Origin: Pseudomonas plecoglossicida NBRC 103162 = DSM 15088
GTDB taxonomy: Bacteria; Pseudomonadota; Gammaproteobacteria; Pseudomonadales; Pseudomonadaceae
Assembly: GCF_000730665.1 (NCBI RefSeq)
Contig: NZ_BBIV01000007.1
Location: forward strand, 35,061-99,060
DNA: 64,000 bases
Direction of reading: 5' to 3'
A program made the translations under genes and the position numbers. Positions 1 to 8,102 of this stretch are shown here, in pieces (position 1 is the first letter of the stretch; each line of letters begins with the position of its first letter). The notes under the pieces were generated by a model that worked only from the letters and a program-made list of their open reading frames with translations, did not search any database and was not told the origin of the DNA.

Positions 1-600
1 GGCCGGCCCATACAGCCCAGACGGGTGTTGATCCAGGGGCCGCAGCCGAAGAATATCGAACCCTACAAGGTGGCGTTTCACTCACCCCTGGTGTTCGGCG
101 CACCACACGATGCGCTGGTGTTCGAGCGCGCCGACATGGAAGCCCCACTGCCGACCGCCAACGAAGCCATGGCGGTGCTGCATGACCGGTTCGCCGGCGA
201 GTACCTGGCGCGCTTTTCCGAAAGCCGGGTCACCCACCGGGTACGCCAGGTGCTGTGCCGCATCCTGCCCCAGGGCGAGCCCAAGCGGGAGACCCTGGCC
301 CAGGCCCTGCACCTGTCCCAGCGCACCCTGCAACGCCGTCTGCAGGAAGAGGGCACCAGCTTCCAGACGCTGCTGGACGACACCCGGCGCGAGCTGGCCG
401 AGCAATACCTTGCCCAGCCGGGCATGACCTTGTTGGAGGCCGCCTACCTGCTGGGCTTTGCCGACCCCAGCAACTTCTACCGGGCGTTCCGCCGCTGGTT
501 CGACGTCACCCCCACCGAGTACCGCGCCCGCCTGGGCGGTGCGCAACCCATCGTGATCAATGACGCCAGAACGCCGGCATACATAGCACCAGCACCGTGA
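1..600 (+). CDS. AraC-family transcriptional regulator, C-terminal part
   Basis: The reading frame is open from the first base of the window, so the start lies outside it and about 199 residues are visible. The last ~100 residues form an AraC/XylS double helix-turn-helix: the block LAQALHLSQRTLQRRLQEEG is the first helix-turn-helix and AAYLLGFADPSNFYRAFRRW is the second, with the usual F-x3-F-x2-W spacing. The visible N-terminal part resembles the end of the arabinose-binding-like (OruR/ArgR-type) sensor domain common in Pseudomonas. The ligand and target genes cannot be told from this fragment. Its last 44 bases overlap, tail to tail, the end of trkH on the other strand. Confidence 0.85.
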   Translation, partial: GRPIQPRRVLIQGPQPKNIEPYKVAFHSPLVFGAPHDALVFERADMEAPLPTANEAMAVLHDRFAGEYLARFSESRVTHRVRQVLCRILPQGEPKRETLAQALHLSQRTLQRRLQEEGTSFQTLLDDTRRELAEQYLAQPGMTLLEAAYLLGFADPSNFYRAFRRWFDVTPTEYRARLGGAQPIVINDARTPAYIAPAP

Positions 601-2011
601 TGATCTCCAGGCGCCCGAGCAGCATGCCGCTGGCGAGGATCCACTTGGCGGCATCCGGCAGCGAGGCATAGTTGCCCGATGGGCCGATCACTTCACCCAG
701 GCCCGGGCCAACGCCCGAGACGGTGCCGGCGGCGCCGGTCAGTGCAGTCATCCAGTCCACGCCCAGCAGTGACAGCAGCAATGCCATCACGCAGATGGTG
801 ATGGCGAAGAAGAACGAGAACGTCAGGATCGAACGCACGATCTCTTCGTCGAGGCGGTGGCCGTTGTACTTCTGCTTGATCACCGCGCGTGGGTGGATCA
901 GCTGGTTCAAGCTGGCCTTGAGCAGGATATAGGCCACCTGGAAGCGGAAGATCTTGATGCCGCCAGCGGTCGATCCGGAGCAGCCGCCGACGAAGCCCAG
1001 GTAGAAGAACAGCATCAGCGAGAAATTGCCCCACAGGCTGTAGTCACCCAGCGCGAAGCCGGTGGTGGTGACCACCGAGGTCACGTTGAGCGCCACGTGG
1101 CGCAAGGCGTCCAGCCAGTGCAGTTTGGTCGTGGCCCAGTACCAGGTGCCCAGCACCAGCCAGGTGACCACCAACATGCCGAGCAGCCCCTGCACCTGTT
1201 GGTCGCGGATCAGCGCCTTGCGGTTGCCGCGCAGGGTCGCCACGTAGAGGGTGAACGGCAGGCTGCCGAGGATCATGACCACCACGGCTACCCAGTGCAC
1301 CGCCGGGATGTCCCATTTCGCCAGGGACTGGTCCGAGGTCGAGAAACCCCCGGTGGAAATCGCCGACATGGCGTGGTTGATCGCATCGAAGGGGCTCATG
1401 CCGGCCCACCAGAAGGCCACGGCGCCGAGTACCGAGAAGCCGACGTAGACCCCCACGATCGACTTGGCGACCATGTGCGAGCGCGGCATGACCTTTTCCG
1501 AGCGGTCGGAGGATTCGGTCTGGAACAGGCGCATGCCACCGATGCGCAGCAGCGGCAGGATCGCCACCGCCATGGCGATGAAGCCGATGCCGCCGAGCCA
1601 GTGCAGCATCGAGCGCCACATCAGGATGCCCGGCGACATGCTGTCCAGCCCGCTGAGCACCGTGGCGCCGGTGGCGGTGATGCCGGACATGCTCTCGAAG
1701 AAGGCGTCGGTGTAGCTGATGTGCTGGGTCAGCAGGAAGGGCAGGGCGGCGAACACGCACACCACCAGCCAGCTGCTGACGGTGAGCAGGTACATGTCGC
1801 GCGGACGCAGGTGCACATGTTCGGGGCGGCCCTGCAGGACCATGGCCAGGCCGGCGACGAAGGTGATAAGGCTGGACCAGAGGAACGACGGCATGTCGCC
1901 GGTGCGTTCGAAGATCACCAGGGTCGCCATGGGCACGACCATGCTGACCGCCAGGGTGATGAGGAAGATGCCGATGATGAAACCAATGATCCTTAAGGTC
2001 GGCAAGGCCAT
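557..2011 (-). CDS. trkH: Trk-type potassium uptake membrane subunit TrkH
   Basis: A 484-residue, very hydrophobic protein that matches the TrkH/TrkI family. This family forms the K+-conducting subunit of the Trk system and works in the inner membrane with the NAD-binding gate TrkA, which is not in this window. The four pore loops with their conserved filter glycines can be seen: SGITATGATVL (near residue 110), AISTGGFST (near 220), VVTTTGFALGD (near 315) and AAGTVSGVGPG (near 430). The segment GGCSGSTAGGIKIFR (near 345), typical of TrkH, is also present. The length is normal for the family. The gene stands alone, with the convergent AraC regulator at its 3' end and a 180-base gap with a repeat at its 5' end. 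Confidence 0.95.
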   Translation of the reverse strand: MALPTLRIIGFIIGIFLITLAVSMVVPMATLVIFERTGDMPSFLWSSLITFVAGLAMVLQGRPEHVHLRPRDMYLLTVSSWLVVCVFAALPFLLTQHISYTDAFFESMSGITATGATVLSGLDSMSPGILMWRSMLHWLGGIGFIAMAVAILPLLRIGGMRLFQTESSDRSEKVMPRSHMVAKSIVGVYVGFSVLGAVAFWWAGMSPFDAINHAMSAISTGGFSTSDQSLAKWDIPAVHWVAVVVMILGSLPFTLYVATLRGNRKALIRDQQVQGLLGMLVVTWLVLGTWYWATTKLHWLDALRHVALNVTSVVTTTGFALGDYSLWGNFSLMLFFYLGFVGGCSGSTAGGIKIFRFQVAYILLKASLNQLIHPRAVIKQKYNGHRLDEEIVRSILTFSFFFAITICVMALLLSLLGVDWMTALTGAAGTVSGVGPGLGEVIGPSGNYASLPDAAKWILASGMLLGRLEIITVLVLCMPAFWRH

Positions 2012-2063
2012 GTGATCTGCTCTGACTCTGAACGGAAGGGCGCCATTCTACCTATGGGTCTGG

Positions 2064-2156
2064 CAGCTGCAAGCCGCGAGCTACAAGCTGCAAGAAAAAG
2101 GCTTGTGCACCGGGTCGGCGCCCTCTTGGCGCTTGCAGCTTGTAGCTTGCAGCTTG
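2064..2156. repeat. Inverted intergenic repeat (gcaagct/agcttgc type)
   Basis: Two arms built from 'agctacaagctgcaag' (2079-2094) and its reverse complement 'cttgcagcttgtagct' (2132-2147) flank about 37 bases, so the region can fold into a long hairpin. A diverged copy of the same arm type lies at 4792-4875. It is distinct from the ccggcttgccggcgat REP family. It sits between the divergent trkH and nitroreductase starts. Confidence 0.7.
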
Positions 2157-2193
2157 AGAATGGCCGCACATTCACCTGCCAGGAGGGTAGCCG

Positions 2194-2751
2194 ATGGAGG
2201 CTCTCGACGCATTGCTCAACCGTGTTTCCGTGCCACGCCTGACTGATCCTGCGCCCAATGACGCCCAGCGCGAGGCGCTGTTCCAGGCGGCGCTGCGCGC
2301 GCCTGACCACGGCCAGCTGCGGCCCTGGCGCTTCCTGACCATCGAGGGCGAGGGGCGGGAGAAGCTCGGTGAGCTGTTTGCCCAGGCGCTGCAGCACAAG
2401 GGCGATGCGAGCCAGGCTGCGCTGGACAAGGCGCGCGCCATGCCGTTGCGCGCGCCGTTGCTGATCGTGGTGATCGCCAAGCTGCAGGACCACTTCAAGG
2501 TGCCCAAGTCCGAGCAGCGCCTGGCGGCGGGCTGCGCGGCCCACGGCATCCTGATCGCGGCGCATGCCCAGGGCATCGGCGCGGTGTGGCGCACCGGCGA
2601 CATGGCCTTCGATGGTTTCGTGCACAAGGGATTGGGGATGGCCGAGAACGAGGAGTTGATCGGTTACCTGTATGTGGGGACGCCGATGGCAGAGCCGCGT
2701 ACGGCGCCGATTCTGGAGACAGCCGAGTTCGTCAGCGCCTGGGGCGAGTGA
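2194..2751 (+). CDS. Nitroreductase family protein (YdjA-like)
   Basis: A 185-residue protein of the short, YdjA-like branch of the FMN-dependent nitroreductase family. The N-terminal APDHGQLRPWRF block is the family's FMN phosphate-binding motif. The central stretch with AAGCAAHGILIAAHAQGIGAVW (read here in part, residues ~110-131) is the conserved helix that packs on the flavin, and GYLYVGTP near residue 160 is the usual C-terminal strand. Substrates of YdjA-type proteins are not well defined, so a specific reaction is not assigned. An SD-like 'aggaggg' lies 10 bases before the ATG. It is a single gene, divergent from trkH. Confidence 0.85.
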   Translation: MEALDALLNRVSVPRLTDPAPNDAQREALFQAALRAPDHGQLRPWRFLTIEGEGREKLGELFAQALQHKGDASQAALDKARAMPLRAPLLIVVIAKLQDHFKVPKSEQRLAAGCAAHGILIAAHAQGIGAVWRTGDMAFDGFVHKGLGMAENEELIGYLYVGTPMAEPRTAPILETAEFVSAWGE

Positions 2752-2760
2752 TGCATTGCT

Positions 2761-2850
2761 GCCCATCGCCGGCAAGCCGGCTCCCACAGGTACAGCGCTG
2801 GCCGTAAGGCTTGTGCCATACCTGTAGGAGCTGGCTTGCCGGCGATGGGC
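2761..2850. repeat. REP pair (ccggcttgccggcgat family)
   Basis: Two REP units in opposite orientation, 'gcccatcgccggcaagccgg' and its inverse near 2833-2850, are separated by a short spacer. They lie between the convergent nitroreductase and sensor kinase genes, where they could also act as a bidirectional terminator. Confidence 0.85.
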
Positions 2851-2873
2851 TGCGCAGCAGCCCCTGTCCCCCA

Positions 2874-4211
2874 TCAGATGCTCGAAACAGCCTCAGGCAA
2901 CTCCAGGCGGGCGACAAAACCACCTTGCGGATGATTCTCCAGCACCAGGCTGCCGCCGTGGCGCTCCGCCGCCTTGCGCGCAATCGCCAACCCTAGCCCA
3001 TGGCCTGCCGCATCCTGCCCCGGCGCCCTGAAGAATGGCTCACCCAGTTGCGCCAGATGCTCCGCAGCCACCCCCGGCCCATGGTCGCGCACGCTCACCA
3101 CGATCAGCTCCTGCTCACGCCCGGCGCGAATTTCGATCGGCTGCCCCACCGGATTGAAGCGCAAGGCATTGCGCAGCAAGTTGTCCACGGCACGCTCGAT
3201 CAACGTCGGCCAACCCTGCAGGGTCAACCCCGGCTGGGCCTCCAGCTTCACTTCCTGCTCCGGTGCGCTGAGCTGGGCATCCTTGCGCACGCTGCCGAGC
3301 AACATGTTGAGGTCGACGGTTTCGGCATGTGCCTGCTCGGCATCGACCCGGGCCAATGTCAGGATTTCGCTGATCAGGTCTTCCAGGCGGTCGCACTCAC
3401 GGGTCAGGCGTGGCCACAGCGCCTGGCGCTGATCCGCCTCGGCGCGCTCGGCCAAGGCCAGGGCGATACGCAGGCGAGCCAGGGGCGAACGCAGTTCGTG
3501 GGAAACGTCGCGCAGCAGCTGACGCTGGCTGCCGATCAGGCTCTGCAGGCGAGCGCCCATCTTGTTGAAGTCCTTGGCCAGCACGCCGAATTCATCGCGT
3601 CGCGCCGACAGGCGGGCCAGGCTGTTCTGTTGGTAGGTGGTCTGGCCGAGGTCGTGTACGGCGCCGCGCAGGCGGCTCAGCGGGCGGGTGATCGACAGGG
3701 TCACCAGCAGGCTGAACAGGGTCAGCACCACCAGGGCAATGCCCAGGGCGCTCAGCGGCCACAGCAGGCTCTCGCGGTGCCAGGCGTCCAGCTCGGGGTG
3801 CGGAATACGGTAGATCAGCAGGTAGGTTTCACCGCTTTCGGGGCTGGTGTATTCCTCGGTCAGGCGGCGCCACGGCAAGCGGCGCTGGTCGTTGTGCTGG
3901 CGTGCCTCGAAGGCTGCGGCGCGGCGCGGGAAGGTGCCGGGCACCACGGCCGCGCCGCTGTCGTCGAGCACCTGCACATCGATCTTGTAACGTTCTCTGC
4001 GCCGTTCCAGGAACATCTGCGCAGCCTCCACGCCTTCTTGCTCGTAGTGCTTGGCCCAATGGCTGGCCAGGGTGTTGAGGCCGGGGTGGCGGCTGAGGAT
4101 CCAAGCGTCCTGGTTGAGCATGTGGCCCAGCAGGATCGACAGGCCGGCAACCAGCGTGATAGCCAGCCAGAAGCTGGCCAGGATGCGCCAGAACAGAGAA
4201 CGCAAGAGCAC
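2874..4211 (-). CDS. CpxA-like sensor histidine kinase
   Basis: A 445-residue membrane histidine kinase. A transmembrane segment at residues ~8-29 and a second at ~152-174 bracket a periplasmic domain of ~120 residues. A HAMP domain follows (~175-230), then the HisKA dimerisation helix with the phospho-acceptor His238 in DVSHELRSPLARLRIAL. The HATPase domain shows an N box (VDNLLRNALRFN) and G boxes (VRDHGPGV, GHGLGLAI). It is last in a minus-strand set: response regulator, CpxP/Spy-like protein, then this kinase. That set and the CpxR box at 4771-4786 favour the CpxA branch over other envelope sensors. The start overlaps no neighbour and lies 62 bases after the CpxP-like gene. Confidence 0.85.
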   Translation of the reverse strand: MLLRSLFWRILASFWLAITLVAGLSILLGHMLNQDAWILSRHPGLNTLASHWAKHYEQEGVEAAQMFLERRRERYKIDVQVLDDSGAAVVPGTFPRRAAAFEARQHNDQRRLPWRRLTEEYTSPESGETYLLIYRIPHPELDAWHRESLLWPLSALGIALVVLTLFSLLVTLSITRPLSRLRGAVHDLGQTTYQQNSLARLSARRDEFGVLAKDFNKMGARLQSLIGSQRQLLRDVSHELRSPLARLRIALALAERAEADQRQALWPRLTRECDRLEDLISEILTLARVDAEQAHAETVDLNMLLGSVRKDAQLSAPEQEVKLEAQPGLTLQGWPTLIERAVDNLLRNALRFNPVGQPIEIRAGREQELIVVSVRDHGPGVAAEHLAQLGEPFFRAPGQDAAGHGLGLAIARKAAERHGGSLVLENHPQGGFVARLELPEAVSSI

Positions 4212-4273
4212 CTCCTGTAAACGGGAAAAGCCCGGCCCGCGGGTGGGCGCGGGCCGGGCATCGGTGGGATAGC

Positions 4274-4690
4274 TTACTGGGCCTTGTTGCCTTTTTCAGC
4301 TTTCCAGGCCTGGAACTCCTTCCATTCGGCCTTGCGTGCTTCACGCTCTTTCTGCAGTTCGTCGAACTTCTTCTGCTGGTCAGGCTTGAGCAACGCGCGG
4401 ATCTGGCTTTCGGACTTGTCGTGGCTGGCCTTGAGCTCATCTTTCATGGCCTTCTGCTCGGCGGCTGGCAGTTTGGCCATGTAGCGTTCGGTGATGTCGT
4501 GGCGGTTTTTCATCTGCTCGCCCATCAGCTTGCGGATCTCCTGGCGCTGTTCACGGCTCAGGTCCAGTTGGGCGAAAGGCGCATCACCGCGATGATGCGG
4601 GCCGTCGTGACGCTGGCCGCCTTCAGGCATGGCCATGGCCACGGTCGGCAGGGCGGCGGCGAACATCAGGGCGATAAGGGTCTTGCGCAT
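4274..4690 (-). CDS. CpxP/Spy-like periplasmic LTxxQ protein
   Basis: A 138-residue protein with a clear signal peptide (MRKTLIALMFAAALPTVAMA). The mature part is charged and helical, rich in Glu, Lys, Gln and Arg. Two LTxxQ-type repeats are seen in the variants LSREQ (near residue 44) and LKPDQ (near 102), as in Spy and CpxP. Spy is a periplasmic chaperone and CpxP inhibits the sensor CpxA; which role applies here cannot be decided from sequence. The gene lies between a CpxR-like regulator and a CpxA-like kinase on the same strand, and a CpxR box lies 81 bases upstream of its start. Feedback on the adjacent kinase is therefore the simplest inference. Confidence 0.85.
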   Translation of the reverse strand: MRKTLIALMFAAALPTVAMAMPEGGQRHDGPHHRGDAPFAQLDLSREQRQEIRKLMGEQMKNRHDITERYMAKLPAAEQKAMKDELKASHDKSESQIRALLKPDQQKKFDELQKEREARKAEWKEFQAWKAEKGNKAQ

Positions 4691-4770
4691 GGTGTCTCTC
4701 CTTTCATGGGCCGGTGGTTACCGGATGAGCACAGTCTAGGGAGATCAAGGTCAAGCGCAGTCAGCGAAGC

Positions 4771-4786
4771 GTAAAGGCTAGGTAAA
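4771..4786. promoter_or_regulatory. Putative CpxR box upstream of the CpxP-like gene
   Basis: The motif gtaaa-N6-gtaaa is read on the plus strand. It fits the tandem GTAAA direct repeat known for CpxR in enterobacteria (spacer about 5). It lies between the regulator and the CpxP-like gene, 81 bases before the latter's start codon, and supports calling the local two-component pair Cpx-like and autoregulated. Confidence 0.6.
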
Positions 4787-4791
4787 GAAGC

Positions 4792-4875
4792 AGCGGCAAG
4801 TTGCAAGCTGCAAGCGACAAGAAACAGCGTGCGAGTGGATACTTTTCTTGTGGCTTGAAGCTAGAAGCTTGTGGC
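4792..4875. repeat. Inverted intergenic repeat, second copy
   Basis: Arms 'gcaagttgcaagctgcaag' (4795-4813) and 'cttgaagctagaagcttg' (4854-4871) resemble the repeat at 2064-2156 but are less regular. They lie just after the stop of the response regulator, so transcription from that gene runs through this hairpin before it reaches the CpxP-like gene. Confidence 0.55.
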
Positions 4876-4878
4876 TGA

Positions 4879-5556
4879 TCAAAGGCTGTAGTAGTACCCA
4901 CGGCTGCGCAGGGCGACGATGCGCGGGCGGCCGTCGGCATGCGGGCCGATCTTCTTGCGCAGATTGCTCACGTGCATGTCCAGGCTGCGGTCATACAGGG
5001 TCAGCTTGCGGCCCAGGCCGATCTGTGCGAGCTCCTGCTTGTCCAGCGGCTCGCCGGGTTGGCGCAGCAGGGCTTCGAGGATGCGGCTTTCGGACAAGGT
5101 GAGGCTCATCTCCCGGCCGTCGATGCTGACCACGCCACGGACCGGGCTGAAGGCCAGGTCACCGATCTCCAGTTGCGTGCTGGCGGCGGTCGGGTGGCTG
5201 CGGCGCAGCACGGCCCGCAGGCGCGCGGTGAGCTCACGGGGGTCGCAAGGCTTGGCCAGGTAGTCGTCGGCGCCCAGTTCCAGTCCGAGGATGCGGTCCA
5301 GCGGTTCGCCGCGGGCCGAGAGCATCAGCACCGGCAACTCGGTATGTTCGCTGCGCAGCTGCTTGAGCAGCTCCAGGCCACTGCCGTCGGGCAGCATCAC
5401 GTCCAGCACGACCGCTGCAGGCTCGTGCTCGGCCAGGGCCTGGCGCGCGCTCTGGCCGTCGTGGCAGGCGCGCACGGCAAAACCTTCCTGGATCAGCCAG
5501 CTGCCGAGCAGCTCGCAGAGTTCCTGGTCGTCATCAATCAGTAACAGCTCGCTCAT
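4879..5556 (-). CDS. CpxR-like response regulator (OmpR family)
   Basis: A 225-residue OmpR/PhoB-type regulator. The receiver domain (residues 1-~115) has the acidic pair DDD at 8-10, the phospho-acceptor Asp52 in VVLDVMLPDGSG and the conserved Lys in YLAKPCDPRE near residue 100. The C-terminal winged helix (~130-225) ends in the typical recognition helix and wing (YDRSLDMHVSNLRKKIG, then GYYYSL). It heads a minus-strand set with a CpxP-like protein and a CpxA-like kinase. In enterobacteria cpxP is divergent from cpxRA, so the order here differs. Confidence 0.88.
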   Translation of the reverse strand: MSELLLIDDDQELCELLGSWLIQEGFAVRACHDGQSARQALAEHEPAAVVLDVMLPDGSGLELLKQLRSEHTELPVLMLSARGEPLDRILGLELGADDYLAKPCDPRELTARLRAVLRRSHPTAASTQLEIGDLAFSPVRGVVSIDGREMSLTLSESRILEALLRQPGEPLDKQELAQIGLGRKLTLYDRSLDMHVSNLRKKIGPHADGRPRIVALRSRGYYYSL

Positions 5557-5634
5557 GACTCACTCAATTCAAATCGACGGCGTCTGACGTGTCCGCCAGT
5601 GGCAAAGATACAGCAGACACCGCCAATTTGTCGG

Positions 5635-5934
5635 TTATGGCAAGACTTGCTTGAAGGGCTTGACGATCACCTTGTCGTACACGCCCGCGGCGATGTACGG
5701 GTCGGCATCGGCCCAGGCCTGTGCGGCAGCGAGCGAGTCGAACTCGGCGACGATCAGGCTGCCGCTGAAGCCGGCTTCACCCGGGTCGTTGCTGTCGATG
5801 GCCGGGTGCGGGCCGGCCAGTACCACGCGGCCTTCGGCCTTGAGTTGCTGCAGGCGCTCGATGTGCGCCGGACGTGCGGCCAGGCGCTTTTCCAGGGAGT
5901 TCGCGACGTCGCTGGCGATGATGGCGTAGAGCAT
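5635..5934 (-). CDS. YciI family protein
   Basis: A 99-residue protein starting [13 protein letters not shown]. It belongs to the YciI/YCII-related family of small ferredoxin-like-fold proteins. The conserved His is in RPAHIERLQ, and VVLAGPHPA and [12 protein letters not shown] are the usual central and C-terminal blocks. The biochemical role of the family is poorly known. A longer in-frame reading from 5994 adds a Cys/Thr/Pro-rich stretch unlike the family, so the ATG at 5934 is chosen. It follows yciB with a single base between the yciB stop and its start, so the two are probably co-translated. Confidence 0.88.
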   Translation of the reverse strand: MLYAIIASDVANSLEKRLAARPAHIERLQQLKAEGRVVLAGPHPAIDSNDPGEAGFSGSLIVAEFDSLAAAQAWADADPYIAAGVYDKVIVKPFKQVLP

Positions 5935-5935
5935 G

Positions 5936-6529
5936 TCAATCCTTGGTCTTGGAGGTGGAGGGGTCGTCGTGCAGGTGGCGCGACAGGTACACACCCTGCG
6001 CCACCAGGAAGATCACGGTCATGCCCAGGCTGCCGAACACCTTGAAGTCGACCCAGAAGTCCTGGAAGGTGAAGGCGACGAACAGGTTGGCCGCGCCGCA
6101 GAACAGGAAGAACACGATCCAGGCCAGGTTCAGGCGAGCCCACACGGCGTCGGGCAGGGTCAGGGCGTGGCCCATGATGCGCTTGATCAGGACTCGGTCG
6201 CCGATGAAGTGGCTGCCGGCAAAACCCAGGGCGAACAGCCAGTTGACCACCGGCGCTTTCCATTTGAGGAAGGTTTCGCTGTGGAAGGTCAAGGTCAGGC
6301 CGCCGAACACCAGGCAGGCGACCAAGGTCAGCCACTGGCCCTTTTCCAGCTTGCGCTGGCGCAGGAACAGGGCGCCGTACACCACCAGCGAGCTGATGAT
6401 CAGCATTGCCGTGGCGCTGTAGATGCCGCCGAATTCGAAGCTGTGGCCAGCGACTTCCATCGGGCGTGGGTCGAGCTTGTAGACGATGAAGAACAGCAGC
6501 AGCGGGATGAAATCGATGAATTGTTTCAC
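5936..6529 (-). CDS. yciB: YciB inner-membrane protein (septation protein A family)
   Basis: A 197-residue polytopic membrane protein of the YciB/IspZ family, involved in cell-envelope integrity and septation in enterobacteria. The family's N-terminal block [17 protein letters not shown] is intact. Further conserved pieces are [17 protein letters not shown] and [11 protein letters not shown]. About five membrane spans can be drawn. The start is set at GTG 6529, so that the protein begins at (M)KQFIDF as in relatives; a longer reading from 6598 would put 23 polar residues in front and overlap the divergent rnm start. It is directly followed by the yciI-like gene. Confidence 0.92.
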   Translation of the reverse strand: MKQFIDFIPLLLFFIVYKLDPRPMEVAGHSFEFGGIYSATAMLIISSLVVYGALFLRQRKLEKGQWLTLVACLVFGGLTLTFHSETFLKWKAPVVNWLFALGFAGSHFIGDRVLIKRIMGHALTLPDAVWARLNLAWIVFFLFCGAANLFVAFTFQDFWVDFKVFGSLGMTVIFLVAQGVYLSRHLHDDPSTSKTKD

Positions 6530-6596
6530 AATGGCAGCCAGAATCGGGATGTGACGGCATAATAACAAACATCGATTCCAGCGAAAGCGCTCCTCC

Positions 6597-7457
6597 ATGA
6601 ATGTTGATCTGCACTGTCACAGCACGGCCTCCGATGGCGCCCTGTCGCCTGCGGTCCTGGTCGCCCGGGCCCATGAGCACGGGGTGCAGACCTTGGCCCT
6701 GACCGACCATGACACCCTCGAAGGCCTGCCAGAAGCACGCCAGGCCTGCGCCGAGCTTGGCCTGCGCTGGGTCAGCGGCGTAGAGCTGTCGTGCACCTGG
6801 GGCGGGGCGACCATTCATGTGCTGGGCTATGATTTCCCCCTCGATGCCCCGCCCCTGGCCGAGGCTATCGAAGCCTTGCACCGTGGCCGCTGGCTGCGCG
6901 CGGAGGAAATCGACAAACGGTTGGCCGCCAAAGGCATGCCGGGCGCCCTCGATGGCGCTCGCGCCATGCAGCAGGAGCTGGGCGACAGCGGCAACGCGCC
7001 GGCGCGGCCGCATTTCGCCGAGTTCCTGGTGCGCGCGGGGCACGTCAAGGACCGCGGCGAGGCGTTTCGCAAGTGGCTGGGGGCGGGCAAGCTCGGTGAC
7101 GTCAAGCAGCACTGGCCGACCCTTGAAGAAACTGTTGCCACCCTGCGTCAGTCCAATGCGTGGGTGAGCCTGGCCCATCCCATGCACTACGATCTGACCC
7201 GCAGCAAGCGCAGGCGGCTGATTGCCGACTATATTCAGGCAGGCGGGCAGGCACTTGAGGTAGTCAACGGGATGATGCCGGCCGAGCAGGTGGGCACGAT
7301 GTCCATCCTCACCCGTGAGTTCGGCCTGCTGGCAAGCGCCGGTAGCGATTTCCACGGCCCCGGCACCTGGGGCGAGATCGGTGCCTACCGGCCATTGCCC
7401 GAGGACCTGCCACCTCTGTGGCGCCGATTCAGCCATGAACAGCCTTTGGCGGTATGA
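6597..7457 (+). CDS. rnm: PHP-domain phosphoesterase Rnm/YciV (RNase AM)
   Basis: A 286-residue PHP-superfamily protein like E. coli YciV (TrpH/Rnm). That family hydrolyses 3',5'-nucleoside bisphosphates and acts as a 5'-3' exonuclease in rRNA end maturation. Metal ligands are visible: the [11 protein letters not shown] motif at residues 4-14, [10 protein letters not shown] near 38, and the C-terminal [10 protein letters not shown] near 255. It is divergent from yciB by 67 bases and is followed by yciO with 13 bases between stop and start, the same rnm-yciO pairing as in E. coli. Confidence 0.92.
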   Translation: MNVDLHCHSTASDGALSPAVLVARAHEHGVQTLALTDHDTLEGLPEARQACAELGLRWVSGVELSCTWGGATIHVLGYDFPLDAPPLAEAIEALHRGRWLRAEEIDKRLAAKGMPGALDGARAMQQELGDSGNAPARPHFAEFLVRAGHVKDRGEAFRKWLGAGKLGDVKQHWPTLEETVATLRQSNAWVSLAHPMHYDLTRSKRRRLIADYIQAGGQALEVVNGMMPAEQVGTMSILTREFGLLASAGSDFHGPGTWGEIGAYRPLPEDLPPLWRRFSHEQPLAV

Positions 7458-7470
7458 ACAGGACGACTAC

Positions 7471-8100
7471 GTGAGCCAATTTTTCCAGATTCATGCGGAA
7501 AACCCGCAGGCGCGCCTGATCAAACAGGCTGTCGAGATCATTCGCAAGGGCGGTGTGGTGGTGTATCCCACCGACTCGGCCTACGCGTTGGGTTGCCAGA
7601 TCGGCGACAAGAACGCGATCGAACGGGTTCGCCGCTTGCGCCAGCTGGACAAGCAACACAATTTCACCCTGCTGTGCTGCGACCTGTCGCAAATGGGGTT
7701 GTTCGCCAAGATCGATACCTCCACTTTCCGCCTGCTCAAGGCGCACATTCCCGGTCCCTATACCTTCATCCTCAATGCCACCCGGGAAGTGCCGCGGCTG
7801 CTGATGCACGAGAAGCGCCGTACCATCGGCCTGCGCGTGCCGTCCAACCCGATTGTCCTGGCGCTGCTCGAAGAGCTGGGCGAGCCGTTGATGAGCGTGA
7901 GCCTGATCTTACCGGGCGACGAAGAACCCATGACCGACCCGTACGAGATCCGTCAACGCCTGGAGCACCATGTCGACCTGATCATCGATGGCGGCTTCGG
8001 TGACCTCAAGGCCTCGACCATCATCGACCTGACCGGCGATGAACCGGCTTTGATCCGCGAAGGTTGCGGCGATCCCACACCGTTCCTGGTCAACGCGTGA
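7471..8100 (+). CDS. yciO: YciO, Sua5/YrdC-family protein
   Basis: A 209-residue protein with the Sua5/YrdC/YciO fold. The N-terminal VVVYPTDSAYALGC is the family's nucleotide/tRNA-binding block, and RTIGLRVPSNPI lies in the middle. YrdC/Sua5 make threonylcarbamoyl-AMP for tRNA t6A; the YciO branch is related but its role is less settled. The GTG at 7471 (MSQFFQIHAENPQ) is preferred because homologues start there. An ATG at 7435 would give 12 more residues and overlap the end of rnm. The stop overlaps a possible GTG start of scpA, so translation is likely coupled. Confidence 0.88.
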   Translation: MSQFFQIHAENPQARLIKQAVEIIRKGGVVVYPTDSAYALGCQIGDKNAIERVRRLRQLDKQHNFTLLCCDLSQMGLFAKIDTSTFRLLKAHIPGPYTFILNATREVPRLLMHEKRRTIGLRVPSNPIVLALLEELGEPLMSVSLILPGDEEPMTDPYEIRQRLEHHVDLIIDGGFGDLKASTIIDLTGDEPALIREGCGDPTPFLVNA

Positions 8101-8102
8101 GC

